Assembly: GCA_015523195.1 (NCBI GenBank)
Contig: WAKU01000025.1
Span: 1-35,464, forward strand
Reading direction: 5' to 3'
Source: Thermococcus sp.
GTDB taxonomy: Archaea; Methanobacteriota_B; Thermococci; Thermococcales; Thermococcaceae
DNA: 35,464 nucleotides
The notes below the pieces were generated by a model. That model did no database searches, was not told where the DNA came from, and was given only the letters and a program-made list of their open reading frames with translations. Position 1 is the first letter of the stretch; every line of letters begins with the position of its first letter. The translations under genes and the position numbers were made by a program. Of the stretch, positions 18,207 to 27,407 are shown one piece after another.

Positions 18207-20081
18207 ATGAGAATTGGGGGAGTAATCAAGCTTTCGGCTCTGATCTTTGGGTTCCTCGTGCTTACGTCCATAGGGGCCTCGGCAGTGCCTTCCTACATAG
18301 TCCCAAGCGGCCTCCACGACATAAGCGAAGTTCCAAGGAGCTTTTTCGTCTCTCCGGACGGCAGCCCAAACGTTAAAATAGTCGTTGGCAGCTTTTCAAG
18401 CGCGAACGATGTTGCCAGCGCGGCAGATATAGCCGCTGCCCTCGGCAGCATCCTCTACCGGGAGGAAGAGGCTAAAGACATATCCGTTAGGCTGAGGAAA
18501 GCCGGGGACACAAGCGTTGTCTTCAGGCAGGTCATCTACCGCTACGACTACGACACCATGACCTCCGACCACAACCTCCCGTACAACGGCGGTCTCGTTG
18601 GCTGGGCCCGCTCCTACGATGAGCTCCCGGCCAACTACTGGTACAACGGCGTCAAATACACGGGCAACTACAGCACCTGGGCCAAATCCTTCCACGTCTC
18701 GCTCAGGGTCAAGAACGGGGACTCCGTGAACGGGAACTCCCTCTACGGATGGGACATAGAGGTCAAGGGGCTGTCCCTTCTCCCGCGCGACCCGGCAAAC
18801 TGGAACGGAACGGCACCCCCTAAGAAGGCCGACATCGGCATACCCCCAAGGGGGATTGAGGTGTCCGTTGATTACAGGCTCTACAACTACACCGTCACCT
18901 ACGAAAAGACCGTGAGAGAGGCCTACTCTGAGTGGGGTGTTCCTGCTGAGAGGGAAGTTGTCAACGAGACGAGGATAGGGAACCTCGTTGACGTTCTCGT
19001 CGACACCGGCGGCAACTCCAGCATAAACTCCGTTGTGAGCCCCGGCGTCCAGGCGGGGGACGAGTTCACCCTCCTTAGAACGAAGTACCACGTCTTCTCA
19101 GTCGGCGTCAACAACTTCACCGCCGGCGAAGTCCTCGGAACGGGCTGGTTCGCCCAGAACGAGACCAAACTCCTCGGGGACAGGTGGAAGATAACCCTCA
19201 TAGGTGCGGACCCCCTGGAGCAGAAGGCCATAGTCACGGTCGTCGACTCCAAGACAGGTGAGCTCTACGGGCCCGCGGTTTTGGAGCTCGGCCAGCCCGA
19301 GGACGTGGTCGTTAACGGAGATACCGTCGTGCTCCAGCTCAAACTCGACGCCATATCCGAGAACCTGATACTCGGCAAGATAGCCCAGATAAGCGGCTAC
19401 TCCAACATAAGAACCTACGCCAGCGGTGGGGAGGTGAGCTACGGCAACCAGGAGTGGTACATAACCGTTGACTCGGATGGGCAGTACATAAAGTCCATCG
19501 GCCTAACCAACGCCAACGAACTCGTGGGCAACCCCCTGGGGATACTCGGGGTCTACACCTTCAACTACTCCTTCGAGATGCGCTCCCTAAACGAGAGGGA
19601 CGTTGACTACGACATAAACCAGGACGGGAACGTAACTGACACGAGCTTCGTCGTTGCAAACGCCTCCATCACCATAACCGAGAACGCCCCGGTGATCCAC
19701 GAGGTGAGCGTCCCCGTGGGCGGGACCGTACCGGGAACGGACTACGTGATCGAGGGCGTTGAAGGGGTTAAGAGGATAATAATCCACACCCCAACCGAAC
19801 CCATAGCCATACTCGACAGGGAGGTCAACCTTGAGAACCCGACCTCCAACTACATCCTCGTGGGCTCCAGCGAGGACAACATCCTGACGGCCATGATCTT
19901 CGGCCACTATCACCTACCAGCCGACTTCAGGGTCTGGTTCGGCAACTATCCCGTCCTCGGCTACATACCGAAGTGCAGCCTGCTGAAGGGCAGGGGGGTC
20001 ATAGTAGTTGCCGGTTCGAGCCCAGAGGTGACGAGGAAGGCCGCAGTGATCCTGATGCGGTACATAGCCGGCCTCTCCTGA
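18207..20081 (+). CDS. S-layer protein
   Basis: 624 aa; N-terminal signal peptide-like segment (KLSALIFGFLVLTSIGASA), LSVxPDGSPNVKIVVGS-type N-domain, many NxS/T sequons, TATA-like aagtatata upstream. Confidence 0.85.
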   Translation: MRIGGVIKLSALIFGFLVLTSIGASAVPSYIVPSGLHDISEVPRSFFVSPDGSPNVKIVVGSFSSANDVASAADIAAALGSILYREEEAKDISVRLRKAGDTSVVFRQVIYRYDYDTMTSDHNLPYNGGLVGWARSYDELPANYWYNGVKYTGNYSTWAKSFHVSLRVKNGDSVNGNSLYGWDIEVKGLSLLPRDPANWNGTAPPKKADIGIPPRGIEVSVDYRLYNYTVTYEKTVREAYSEWGVPAEREVVNETRIGNLVDVLVDTGGNSSINSVVSPGVQAGDEFTLLRTKYHVFSVGVNNFTAGEVLGTGWFAQNETKLLGDRWKITLIGADPLEQKAIVTVVDSKTGELYGPAVLELGQPEDVVVNGDTVVLQLKLDAISENLILGKIAQISGYSNIRTYASGGEVSYGNQEWYITVDSDGQYIKSIGLTNANELVGNPLGILGVYTFNYSFEMRSLNERDVDYDINQDGNVTDTSFVVANASITITENAPVIHEVSVPVGGTVPGTDYVIEGVEGVKRIIIHTPTEPIAILDREVNLENPTSNYILVGSSEDNILTAMIFGHYHLPADFRVWFGNYPVLGYIPKCSLLKGRGVIVVAGSSPEVTRKAAVILMRYIAGLS

Positions 20082-20103
20082 TTTCATTTTTGGTGGGGTG
20101 CGG

Positions 20104-20742
20104 ATGAGGCGAAAGCTCCTGGCCCTCCTCTTTGTTCTTCTCCTCATCCCGCCTTACGTTTTGTACTCATGGTACTCCTCATACACGGCCCTTTTCACAA
20201 AAAAACCCGTTTCTGAGGTCTTCGTTAAGGGGCCCTCTGGGACGGTGGTGGTGGAGGGCTATAGAGACGATCCCCTGAGGGAGCTCAACCTGACGGTCTA
20301 CCATGTCTACGACAGGGTCATCATAGTCCCAGGTAGCGACGCGGTGAAATCCTATTGCGACAGGACCGGAAAGTGCCAGTACCTCCTGATGGCGGTCTCC
20401 GAGGTTTCCTGCACCTTGGGAAAGATTCTTGGTGCCCATTACTACGAGATCTCCAGGGAAGCCGGCAGCAACTCCTCCCGGGCTAAGATGATCGCCTTCG
20501 AAAGGGTCTCAAAGAGCGTTTCAACCCTCTGGCTCTCCCTGGGCTTTAAGCTCTCGCTCGGGAGGGGAAGCGCTGGGAACGGAAGGGTTCTGGTTGTCAT
20601 ATTCAGAGGGCCCTTGGACGGGGCTGAGGAAAACAGGATATACTCACCGAGGATGGGGGTTCTCGTCTTTGAGGGCAGGAGTTACAGGGATCTATACAAC
20701 GAGGCCCTGATCTTCGGGGCCCTGACTGGAATAAAATGTTGA
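20104..20742 (+). CDS. Hypothetical membrane-anchored protein
   Basis: N-terminal TM (MRRKLLALLFVLLLIPPYVLYSWYSSY), RBS GGTGGGGTG, follows the S-layer gene. Confidence 0.75.
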   Translation: MRRKLLALLFVLLLIPPYVLYSWYSSYTALFTKKPVSEVFVKGPSGTVVVEGYRDDPLRELNLTVYHVYDRVIIVPGSDAVKSYCDRTGKCQYLLMAVSEVSCTLGKILGAHYYEISREAGSNSSRAKMIAFERVSKSVSTLWLSLGFKLSLGRGSAGNGRVLVVIFRGPLDGAEENRIYSPRMGVLVFEGRSYRDLYNEALIFGALTGIKC

Positions 20743-20747
20743 GGGGG

Positions 20748-21323
20748 TTACCACTCCTCCTCTTCCTCTATGAGGCTGTATTTCTCCAGCTCCCGAATTA
20801 GCTTCTTGACGGCGTCCCATGCATCGCTTTCACTCTTTGCACCGGAGCAGACGATCTTTCCGGAGGAGAAGAGGAGTATGACGGCCTTGGGCTGCTTCAC
20901 GCGGTAGATGACACCGGGGAACTGCTCGGGCTCGTACTCGCAGTTCGGCAGGCTCAGGGCGACCGCATCGAGGTTGAACTCCATCCCTATGTCGCCGCTG
21001 AAGACCATGTTCTGGATGTCTATCTTGGGCGGTTTGGTGAACTTCGTCCCGACCTTCCTCTTGAGCATCTCGGTGAGCTTGCTAACTGCGTTCTCGATGT
21101 CCTCAACGCTCTTGGCTCCCGTGACGACGAGCTTTCCGGAGCTGAATATAAGCAGGGCCACCTTCGGTTTCTCAAAGCGGCATATGATCCCCGGGAACTC
21201 CTCGGGGTTGTACTTGGAGTTTGGACATATCTCTATTACCTTCTCAAGGTTCAGCTGCGCAAAGAGATCCACAGAAGCAACTATGTTTTCTATTCTGAGC
21301 TTAACGTTGCTCATGTTGACCAA
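20748..21323 (-). CDS. tbp: TATA-box-binding protein
   Basis: Two-fold repeated [19 protein letters not shown]...[30 protein letters not shown] / [13 protein letters not shown]...[33 protein letters not shown] start at 21323 with GGAGGTG upstream; MVxMSxVKLR N-terminus as in Pyrococcus TBP. Confidence 0.97.
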   Translation of the reverse strand: MVNMSNVKLRIENIVASVDLFAQLNLEKVIEICPNSKYNPEEFPGIICRFEKPKVALLIFSSGKLVVTGAKSVEDIENAVSKLTEMLKRKVGTKFTKPPKIDIQNMVFSGDIGMEFNLDAVALSLPNCEYEPEQFPGVIYRVKQPKAVILLFSSGKIVCSGAKSESDAWDAVKKLIRELEKYSLIEEEEEW

Positions 21324-21451
21324 GGCTTACACCTCCGGCGGTGGGTTTAAAAACCCTTTATAAATGGGTTACACCACTTTTTAAGCTTTTAGGTCAAAAT
21401 CCCCGTTCCCCTTCGAGCTGCTTCCCGTCACTAAAGGAAAAGGATAAAGGA

Positions 21452-22300
21452 TCAGTGGCTCTCCTGCTTCGAGGGGTAGGGCATGAACTCGACGGTTCCC
21501 CTCTGCTTTATCGGCTGCTTGTAGAGATCCATGAGGGCGTAGACCTCCTTCGGGATGTCCGTGCTGACGTGGAGTCCGAGCTCCTTCGCGTGCTCGTATG
21601 TTATCGGGTAGTCGTGAGTCCACCTGCCCTCGGTCAGTATCTCCGAGAGCTCCTTGGCCTTCTCCTCGCTGTACCTGCCCTTGAGGAGGTTGTAAAGGAG
21701 CTCCTGCACCTGTTTTATTGCCTTTTCCGCGACGTCCGCAAGGATAAGGGTCTGATCGTCCACCTTCTCCGGGCCCTTCTTCTCCACTGCCTTCACAATG
21801 CTCGGGGCGGGGTACTGGCCGAGCTGGGGGTCAACGGGGCCGAGTACCGCATGGGGATCCATGATTATCTTGTCCGCGGCGAGCGCTATTAAGGTGCCGC
21901 CGCTCATGGCGTAGTGCGGCACTATGACCCTCGTCTCCGCGGGGTGATCCCTTAAGGCTTTGGCTATCTGGGTCGCGGCGAGCACGAGCCCTCCTGGTGT
22001 GTGGATTATCAGGTCAATGGGCTTATCCTTCGGGGCGCTCCTGATGGCCCTCAGAACCTCCTCGCTGTCTTCGATGCTTATGAACTTGTAGACGGGTATT
22101 CCGAAGAGACCTATGCTCTCCTGTCTGTGTATCATGGTTATTACCGTTGAGTTCCTCTTCCTTGAGAGGGCCTCCATGATCTTGGCCCTCGCGATCTGAA
22201 GCTGTCTGTACTGCATCTGCGGCCAAAGAGGCAGGAACAGCAGGTAGAGGAAGAACAGCCACCAGATCAGCGACCCCATCGAAACTCCCGCCGGGTTCAT
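21452..22300 (-). CDS. SDH-family ClpP-class membrane serine protease (DUF114-like)
   Basis: N-terminal TM; PIDLIIHTPGGLVLAATQIAKAL and PHYAMSGGTLIALAADKIIMDPHAVLGPVDPQLGQ catalytic-type motifs. Confidence 0.88.
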   Translation of the reverse strand: MNPAGVSMGSLIWWLFFLYLLFLPLWPQMQYRQLQIARAKIMEALSRKRNSTVITMIHRQESIGLFGIPVYKFISIEDSEEVLRAIRSAPKDKPIDLIIHTPGGLVLAATQIAKALRDHPAETRVIVPHYAMSGGTLIALAADKIIMDPHAVLGPVDPQLGQYPAPSIVKAVEKKGPEKVDDQTLILADVAEKAIKQVQELLYNLLKGRYSEEKAKELSEILTEGRWTHDYPITYEHAKELGLHVSTDIPKEVYALMDLYKQPIKQRGTVEFMPYPSKQESH

Positions 22301-22408
22301 GACACCACCTCCAGTTCTTATCCCGGCCTCCTCCCCTTTCCCAGGGGGATAAAGCCCTTAGCCTCCCAACCTTTAAAAGGCCTTCCCTCAACTTCCGCCG
22401 GTGGGAGG

Positions 22409-22828
22409 ATGAGAAACACGATAGTGCTCGTGAGGGCCGACAGCTTTCACAAGGCGAGTACAGCCCTATCAGACCTCGTGAGGTACGGCGGGATGGAGAT
22501 CAGGGGTGACCCGAGGATAATACCACCCTCCCTGTCTGAGTGGGCCTTTGAGAGTATAAGCGGTGAGAGGCCGAAGAAGAAGTTCAGGGCCCACGTGGTG
22601 GCGCAGGTAGACCTTCCACCTAAGAAGGCTATAGGGAGGCTGATGGACATTCATCCCCCTGCTCACGTCCTCGTAATCCCGCCTGGCACCGAGGCCTGGG
22701 AGGAGCTGCTGCGCCGGTGGAGGACGTTCGAGAAGCTCCGCGGCTTTCACCCGCCAAAGAGAACGAAGGTAGGGGAGCTGGGTAAAAAGCGCGAGAGGGG
22801 AAGAAGAGAGGGCTCAGAGAAGTTTTAA
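22409..22828 (+). CDS. Conserved archaeal protein (DUF356-like)
   Basis: MRNTIVLVRADSFHKASTALSDLVRYGGMEIRGDPRIIPPSLSEWAFESI; family assignment tentative. Confidence 0.65.
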   Translation: MRNTIVLVRADSFHKASTALSDLVRYGGMEIRGDPRIIPPSLSEWAFESISGERPKKKFRAHVVAQVDLPPKKAIGRLMDIHPPAHVLVIPPGTEAWEELLRRWRTFEKLRGFHPPKRTKVGELGKKRERGRREGSEKF

Positions 22829-22902
22829 GCTCTCTTTTCTGGCTGCATTTTTCAAGTTCCCTTCAAGGCTGCGACTCTTTCAATTTCATTCAGTCTAAAC
22901 CC

Positions 22903-23442
22903 TCACTTTTTCCGCTTCTTGATCCTGATGTTGGCTATCTCCCCCAAGGTCGGCTCGTAGTCCCTCGGGATGGTCTTCCTGCCCTCCAACGGCTCCTCCC
23001 CACCGCTTTCTATCAGCTTTATCCCGAAGTACCTCTCGAGCTTCTTAGCCTCCTTTATGGTGGGCTCGCGGTAGCCGTGGGATATGGAGCGTAGGTCGTT
23101 GACCGACAGCCCGACCTCGTGCGAGAGCTCCTCGTAACTCTTCCCGCTTCTCTGTATGGCCCTGTAAACCCTCTCGGCGTAGTCCTCGACGATCTCCTCT
23201 GTATAAAGCGGCCTTTCGCGCCTTGGTTTAGGCTCCCGCTTTGGCCTCGGGCTCGGCCTTGGAATCCTCCTCGGTTCCCTGCCGGTCGGCATTATGCTGA
23301 AGGTTCCCGGTTTCTTCTTCCCGTATTTCTCATAACAGCGATCGCAGACGAGAAGTTCCGTCCCCTCGATCCTTATCCTGTGTCCCGGGCCCTTTATCGG
23401 CGCCCCGCATATCTCGCAGTACCTGGGCTTCTTCTTCCCCAT
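22903..23442 (-). CDS. Archaeal multiprotein bridging factor 1 (aMBF1)-like protein
   Basis: N-terminal Zn ribbon CEICGAPIKGPGHRIRIEGTELLVCDRCYEKYG and C-terminal HTH IQRSGKSYEELSHEVGLSVNDLRSISHGYREPTIKEAKKLERYFGIKL. Confidence 0.9.
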   Translation of the reverse strand: MGKKKPRYCEICGAPIKGPGHRIRIEGTELLVCDRCYEKYGKKKPGTFSIMPTGREPRRIPRPSPRPKREPKPRRERPLYTEEIVEDYAERVYRAIQRSGKSYEELSHEVGLSVNDLRSISHGYREPTIKEAKKLERYFGIKLIESGGEEPLEGRKTIPRDYEPTLGEIANIRIKKRKK

Positions 23443-23510
23443 TTCCACCACCACTCGGCTGATTATCTTAAGGGCGAGGCTTTTTAAACTCCACGATCAG
23501 TCCCATACCG

Positions 23511-24014
23511 ATGAGCGGGGTCAGGATCGAGAGGCTTGAGAGCCTCGACCAGGAAACTCTTGAGAAGCTGGTGGAGATCTACATGCGCGGTTACGAGGGT
23601 ATGCGCGAGTACGGCGGCGAGGGGGAGGGCTACGCGAAGCGCTATCTCAGGTGGTGCTGGAGCAAAGCCAAAGACGGCTTCTTCGTGGCAAAGGTCGGGG
23701 ACGAGATAGTCGGCTTCATAGTCTGCGACCGGGACTGGTACAGCAGGTACGAGGGCAGGACCGTCGGGGCCATCCACGAGTTCGTCGTTGACAAGAAGTT
23801 CCAGGGGCACGGAATTGGGCACATGCTCATGGGAAAGTGCCTCGAATACTTGGGAAAATACAACGACAGGATAGAGCTCTGGGTCGGGGAGAAGAACTAC
23901 AACGCCATGAGGTTCTACGAGGAGTATCTCTTCAGGCGGGCGAACAGGAGCGGCATCTGGGTGAGGATGGTGAGGGACCTACGAAAAGATGATAAGGGTA
24001 GCCAGCAACTTTAG
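23511..24014 (+). CDS. GNAT-family N-acetyltransferase
   Basis: GAIHEFVVDKKFQGHGIGHMLMGKCLEYLGKYNDRIELWVGEKNYNAMRFYEEYLF. Confidence 0.9.
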   Translation: MSGVRIERLESLDQETLEKLVEIYMRGYEGMREYGGEGEGYAKRYLRWCWSKAKDGFFVAKVGDEIVGFIVCDRDWYSRYEGRTVGAIHEFVVDKKFQGHGIGHMLMGKCLEYLGKYNDRIELWVGEKNYNAMRFYEEYLFRRANRSGIWVRMVRDLRKDDKGSQQL

Positions 24015-24028
24015 TTGGGTGCAGGAAA

Positions 24029-24322
24029 ATGCCGTGCATAAAACCGGCCCAGCCGGAGAACGTGAAAGGGATAAACGAGGAGACCTTCATAAGGGAGGGG
24101 AAGGGAAAGCTCAAGGTCATGGTGGAGAGCGGCGACGAGACCCTTGAAACCACCATGAGCGGTTCCCTGAAGAGCGTTGAGGAGATTGCCGAGATGCTTG
24201 GAGTTGAAGCCAGGGACGGGAAGATAGAGGCCGTTGTTGACGGGGTTAAGGTCAGGATGCAGCGCGGGAAATTAGAGCTTGAGTTCGAGAGCGGGGACAG
24301 GATGAGGGTAGAAAAAGCATGA
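24029..24322 (+). CDS. Hypothetical protein
   Basis: 97-aa charged ORF with Thermococcales-like codon usage; start spaced behind ggtgcagg. Confidence 0.65.
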   Translation: MPCIKPAQPENVKGINEETFIREGKGKLKVMVESGDETLETTMSGSLKSVEEIAEMLGVEARDGKIEAVVDGVKVRMQRGKLELEFESGDRMRVEKA

Positions 24323-24554
24323 CACTAAAACCCTCTCGATTTTCGTTCCTCGGCGCTCCAGTATTACTGTGCTTCCAAGGAGCTTAAAGTGGTGGCCTGT
24401 CGTTAGGACTACCGCGTTGTATTTTCTTCTTTAAACTCGGGGGCGTTTCAGGCAATTCCGAGTAGCTTTGACCATGCCCCGCGTTTTTTCTTCCCCTGTG
24501 GAATCCTTCTGAGCTCTTTCCCGCTGACCGTAACTTAACCTCAAGAACCTCCAT
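24322..24554 (-). pseudogene. Frameshifted gene remnant(s), possibly an antitoxin-like plus PIN-like tail
   Basis: Protein-like segments in three frames of the same strand: MEVLEV; VTVSGKELRRIPQGKKKRGAWSKLLGIA*NAPEFKEEN; KYNAVVLTTGHHFKLLGSTVILERRGTKIERVLV. TATA-like ccttttaatg upstream. Confidence 0.45.
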
Positions 24555-24600
24555 TATTTACCCATTAAAAGGTTAAGAAGAAAAAGTAAAGGCTTGCGCC

Positions 24601-25005
24601 TCACTTCAAAACCGGCCTGAACTTGTAGGCGTAGAGGATTATGCCGTCCTCGTCGAACTCCCTGACCTTCCTCGTTACCATCTCGACCTCCATTCCGAAG
24701 TCTATCTGGTCGGGCTCGACGTCTGTGAGCTGTGCTAAGACGACAGGCCCCTCCTCAAGCTGAACCAAAGCGAGTGGGTAGGGCTTGTAGTACTCGAACC
24801 CGCTCGGCGGGTTCCTCACTATAGTCCAGCTTACCACCTTCCCCCTTCCGCTGAACTGGTAGTCCTCGACGTTTCTTGAGCCACAGACAGGGCAGACGGG
24901 CCTCTTTGGGAAGAAAACGTGACCGTTCTCGCACTTCCCGCCTATGAGGGCGTACTTCTCGCGGAAGTGCCTCCAGTGCCTGGCAACCTGCATCGGCTTC
25001 CCCAT
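24601..25005 (-). CDS. DUF35 Zn-ribbon/OB-fold protein of the thiolase/HMG-CoA synthase complex
   Basis: CENGHVFFPKRPVCPVCGSRNVEDYQFSGRGKVVSWTIV; third gene of the operon. Confidence 0.92.
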   Translation of the reverse strand: MGKPMQVARHWRHFREKYALIGGKCENGHVFFPKRPVCPVCGSRNVEDYQFSGRGKVVSWTIVRNPPSGFEYYKPYPLALVQLEEGPVVLAQLTDVEPDQIDFGMEVEMVTRKVREFDEDGIILYAYKFRPVLK

Positions 25006-25006
25006 T

Positions 25007-26173
25007 TCAGACCCTCCTCAATATGTTGACGGTTATGTTTGAACCAGTCCCACCTATGTTCTGGGTCAGGCCGATTTCGGCATTGGGAACCTGTATCCCG
25101 TCCGGCGCCTCCCCGCGGAGCTGGAGGACGGCTTCGACCGTCTGGTAAACGCCGGTCGCTCCAACGGGGTGTCCCCTGCTCTTGAGTCCGCCCATGGTCT
25201 GTATCGGGTAGTCGGCGTCTATCGCTATCTGTCCCTCCTTGGCCAACTTAGCTCCCTCACCCTTCTTCGCGACGCCGATGGCCTCCAAGCTTAAAGCCGC
25301 CATTACCGTGAAGGCGTCGTGAACCTCGAAGAAGTCTATGTCCTTTGGGGTTACCCCTGCCATCTTGTAGGCCTTCTCCGCCGCTACTTTAGCCGCCGTT
25401 AGCGTCAGAAAGTCCTCCCTGTTGGCGAGGTTGATCGTGTCTATCGCCCTCCAGAAGCCGGCCAGCTCGACCATCTTATCCTTCGGAACTCCAAGCTCTC
25501 TGGCCTTTTCCTTTGAGGTTATTATAACCGCCGCCGCTCCATCGCACATCGGCGCGGCGTCGAAGAGCTTTATCGGGTCCGCAACGTAGGGGCTCTTGAG
25601 GACGGTCTCAACGCTGACCTCCCTCTTGAACATGGCGTATGGGTTTTTGGCACCGTTTCTGTGGGCGTTTACTGAGAAGTATGCCAGGTCCTCCTCGGTG
25701 TAGCCGTAGGTCTTCATGTAGAGCCTCATGACGAGCGCGTTGAGGGCGACGAAGCTGGCCCCGTGGAAGAGCTCGTACTCCGCGTCCGCCGCGTATCCGA
25801 GGTACCGCGTCGCGTCGGTTGGCCAGGCGTCGGTCATCTTCTCGACGCCAACCACTGCAACAACGTCTTCGAGTCCGGCCATGACCGCCTTTGCACCCTC
25901 CTGAACCGCTGCACCACCGCTGCCGCATGCTGCTTCAATTTTGACGGCCGGGATGTGGCCGAGGCCGGCCCAGTCCGCTATGAGAGCCCCGAGGTTTTCC
26001 TGTTCTATGAAGGAGCCAGAGGCCATGTTTCCAACGTAGAGCGAATCGACCTTATCGATTCCCGCGTCATCCATCGCGTTGAGAAGGGCTTCCGTTGCCA
26101 TGTCCCTAAGGCTAACCCTCCAGTGCTCGCCAACGGGAACCATACCGGCACCTATGATAACGGGCTTCTCCAT
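25007..26173 (-). CDS. Acetoacetyl-CoA thiolase (thiolase family)
   Basis: AACGSGGAAVQEGAKAVMAG, FEVHDAFTVMAALSLEAIG, GGLKSRGHPVGATG; start at ATG 26173 behind GAGGTGAT. Confidence 0.93.
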   Translation of the reverse strand: MEKPVIIGAGMVPVGEHWRVSLRDMATEALLNAMDDAGIDKVDSLYVGNMASGSFIEQENLGALIADWAGLGHIPAVKIEAACGSGGAAVQEGAKAVMAGLEDVVAVVGVEKMTDAWPTDATRYLGYAADAEYELFHGASFVALNALVMRLYMKTYGYTEEDLAYFSVNAHRNGAKNPYAMFKREVSVETVLKSPYVADPIKLFDAAPMCDGAAAVIITSKEKARELGVPKDKMVELAGFWRAIDTINLANREDFLTLTAAKVAAEKAYKMAGVTPKDIDFFEVHDAFTVMAALSLEAIGVAKKGEGAKLAKEGQIAIDADYPIQTMGGLKSRGHPVGATGVYQTVEAVLQLRGEAPDGIQVPNAEIGLTQNIGGTGSNITVNILRRV

Positions 26174-26183
26174 CTCAATCACC

Positions 26184-27236
26184 TCAGACGATGTACTTCC
26201 TCCTCGCCTTTGCGTAGAGGGCGTAGTCTATGTACTTCTTCCTGTTCACGTAGTCCATGGTCTTTGGAGCTAAATCGCGCTTCTCCTCTATCGCGTCCTG
26301 GACGACAACGCTGAAGGCGTCGCTTCCTGCCCCTGAACCGAAAGAAACCCACAGAATCCTGTCTCCGGGCTTGGCTATGTCGAGAACCGCGGAGACGCCA
26401 ACCAAAGTTGCCCCGCTGTAGGTGTTGCCTATTACCCCGCTGAGGAGCCCGGGAAGCACCTTTTCCTTGGGGATCCCGAGTATCTTTGCAGCGGTAAGCG
26501 GGAACTTGACGTTGGGCTGGTGGAAGACCGCGTAGTCGAAGTCGTTCGGAGAGTAGTCGAGTTCCTCCATGAGGGTCTTGGCGGCGCTTATTATCTGGTG
26601 GAAGTAAGCCGGCTCGCCGGTGAAGCGGTTTCCGTGCCTCGGGTAGTGCTCGTGCTGCCTCCTCCAGAAGTCCGGGGTGTCAGTAACGTATGAGTAGCTC
26701 GCCTCGAAGTAGGCAACCGTTTCAGAGCTCTTGGGGGTGAGGATGTAAGCTGCCCCACCAGCCGAGGCGGTGAACTCAAGGTGGTCGCCGGGCCTCCCCT
26801 GGGAGGTGTCCGCTCCAATCGCCATAGCGTAGTCTGCCATTCCTGAGCCGACAAAGCCGATAGCGGCCTGTATCGCCTCGGTTCCGGCCTTGCAGGCGAA
26901 CTCAAAGTCGGCGGCGTTCAAATCGGGGGTTGCGCCTATGGCCTCCGCGACGACGGTTCCGCTTGGCTTTACCGCGTAGGGCTTGCTCTCCGTTCCGAGC
27001 CAGATGGCCCTTATCAGCTTGGGGTCTATTCCAGCCCTTCTGAGCGCGTTCCTTGCCGCTTCAATGCCGATCGTTATAGCGTCCTCGTCCAGCCCCGGGA
27101 CAGACTTCTCCTGGATGGGGAAGCTGCTTATGCCCCAGACCCTTCCTATCTCCTCTGCTTTGATTCTATACATCGGCACGTATGCACCGTAGCCGAGTAT
27201 GCCCACTTCGCGTTTCGGCTTCAGCAATTTTCCCAT
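26184..27236 (-). CDS. Hydroxymethylglutaryl-CoA synthase
   Basis: [58 protein letters not shown]; start near ATG 27236 behind GGTGATGG. Confidence 0.93.
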   Translation of the reverse strand: MGKLLKPKREVGILGYGAYVPMYRIKAEEIGRVWGISSFPIQEKSVPGLDEDAITIGIEAARNALRRAGIDPKLIRAIWLGTESKPYAVKPSGTVVAEAIGATPDLNAADFEFACKAGTEAIQAAIGFVGSGMADYAMAIGADTSQGRPGDHLEFTASAGGAAYILTPKSSETVAYFEASYSYVTDTPDFWRRQHEHYPRHGNRFTGEPAYFHQIISAAKTLMEELDYSPNDFDYAVFHQPNVKFPLTAAKILGIPKEKVLPGLLSGVIGNTYSGATLVGVSAVLDIAKPGDRILWVSFGSGAGSDAFSVVVQDAIEEKRDLAPKTMDYVNRKKYIDYALYAKARRKYIV

Positions 27237-27407
27237 CGCCATCACCCGAAAAAGTTGAAAGTAACTTCGCCTAAGGTTGAAACGGCCCTTATAAAAGTCT
27301 TTCGGTGAAAGTGAAAGGGGACTTCGACGATTGGCTATCACCCGTCCATTAGACCATCGAAAGGCGTATAAGTCTATCCCCTGGAAAGTAAAATTGGGGA
27401 TGCCGTT

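Noticed and set aside
17619-18317. 232-aa minus-strand ORF
   Set aside because: Spans the end of one gene and the S-layer promoter and start; low-complexity Pro/His/Arg-rich translation.
18396-19091. 231-aa minus-strand ORF antisense to the S-layer gene
   Set aside because: Antisense shadow; Val/Gly-rich translation typical of a complementary frame.
21341-21892. 183-aa plus-strand ORF antisense to the ClpP-class protease
   Set aside because: Leu/Val-rich antisense shadow; the minus strand carries clear protease motifs.
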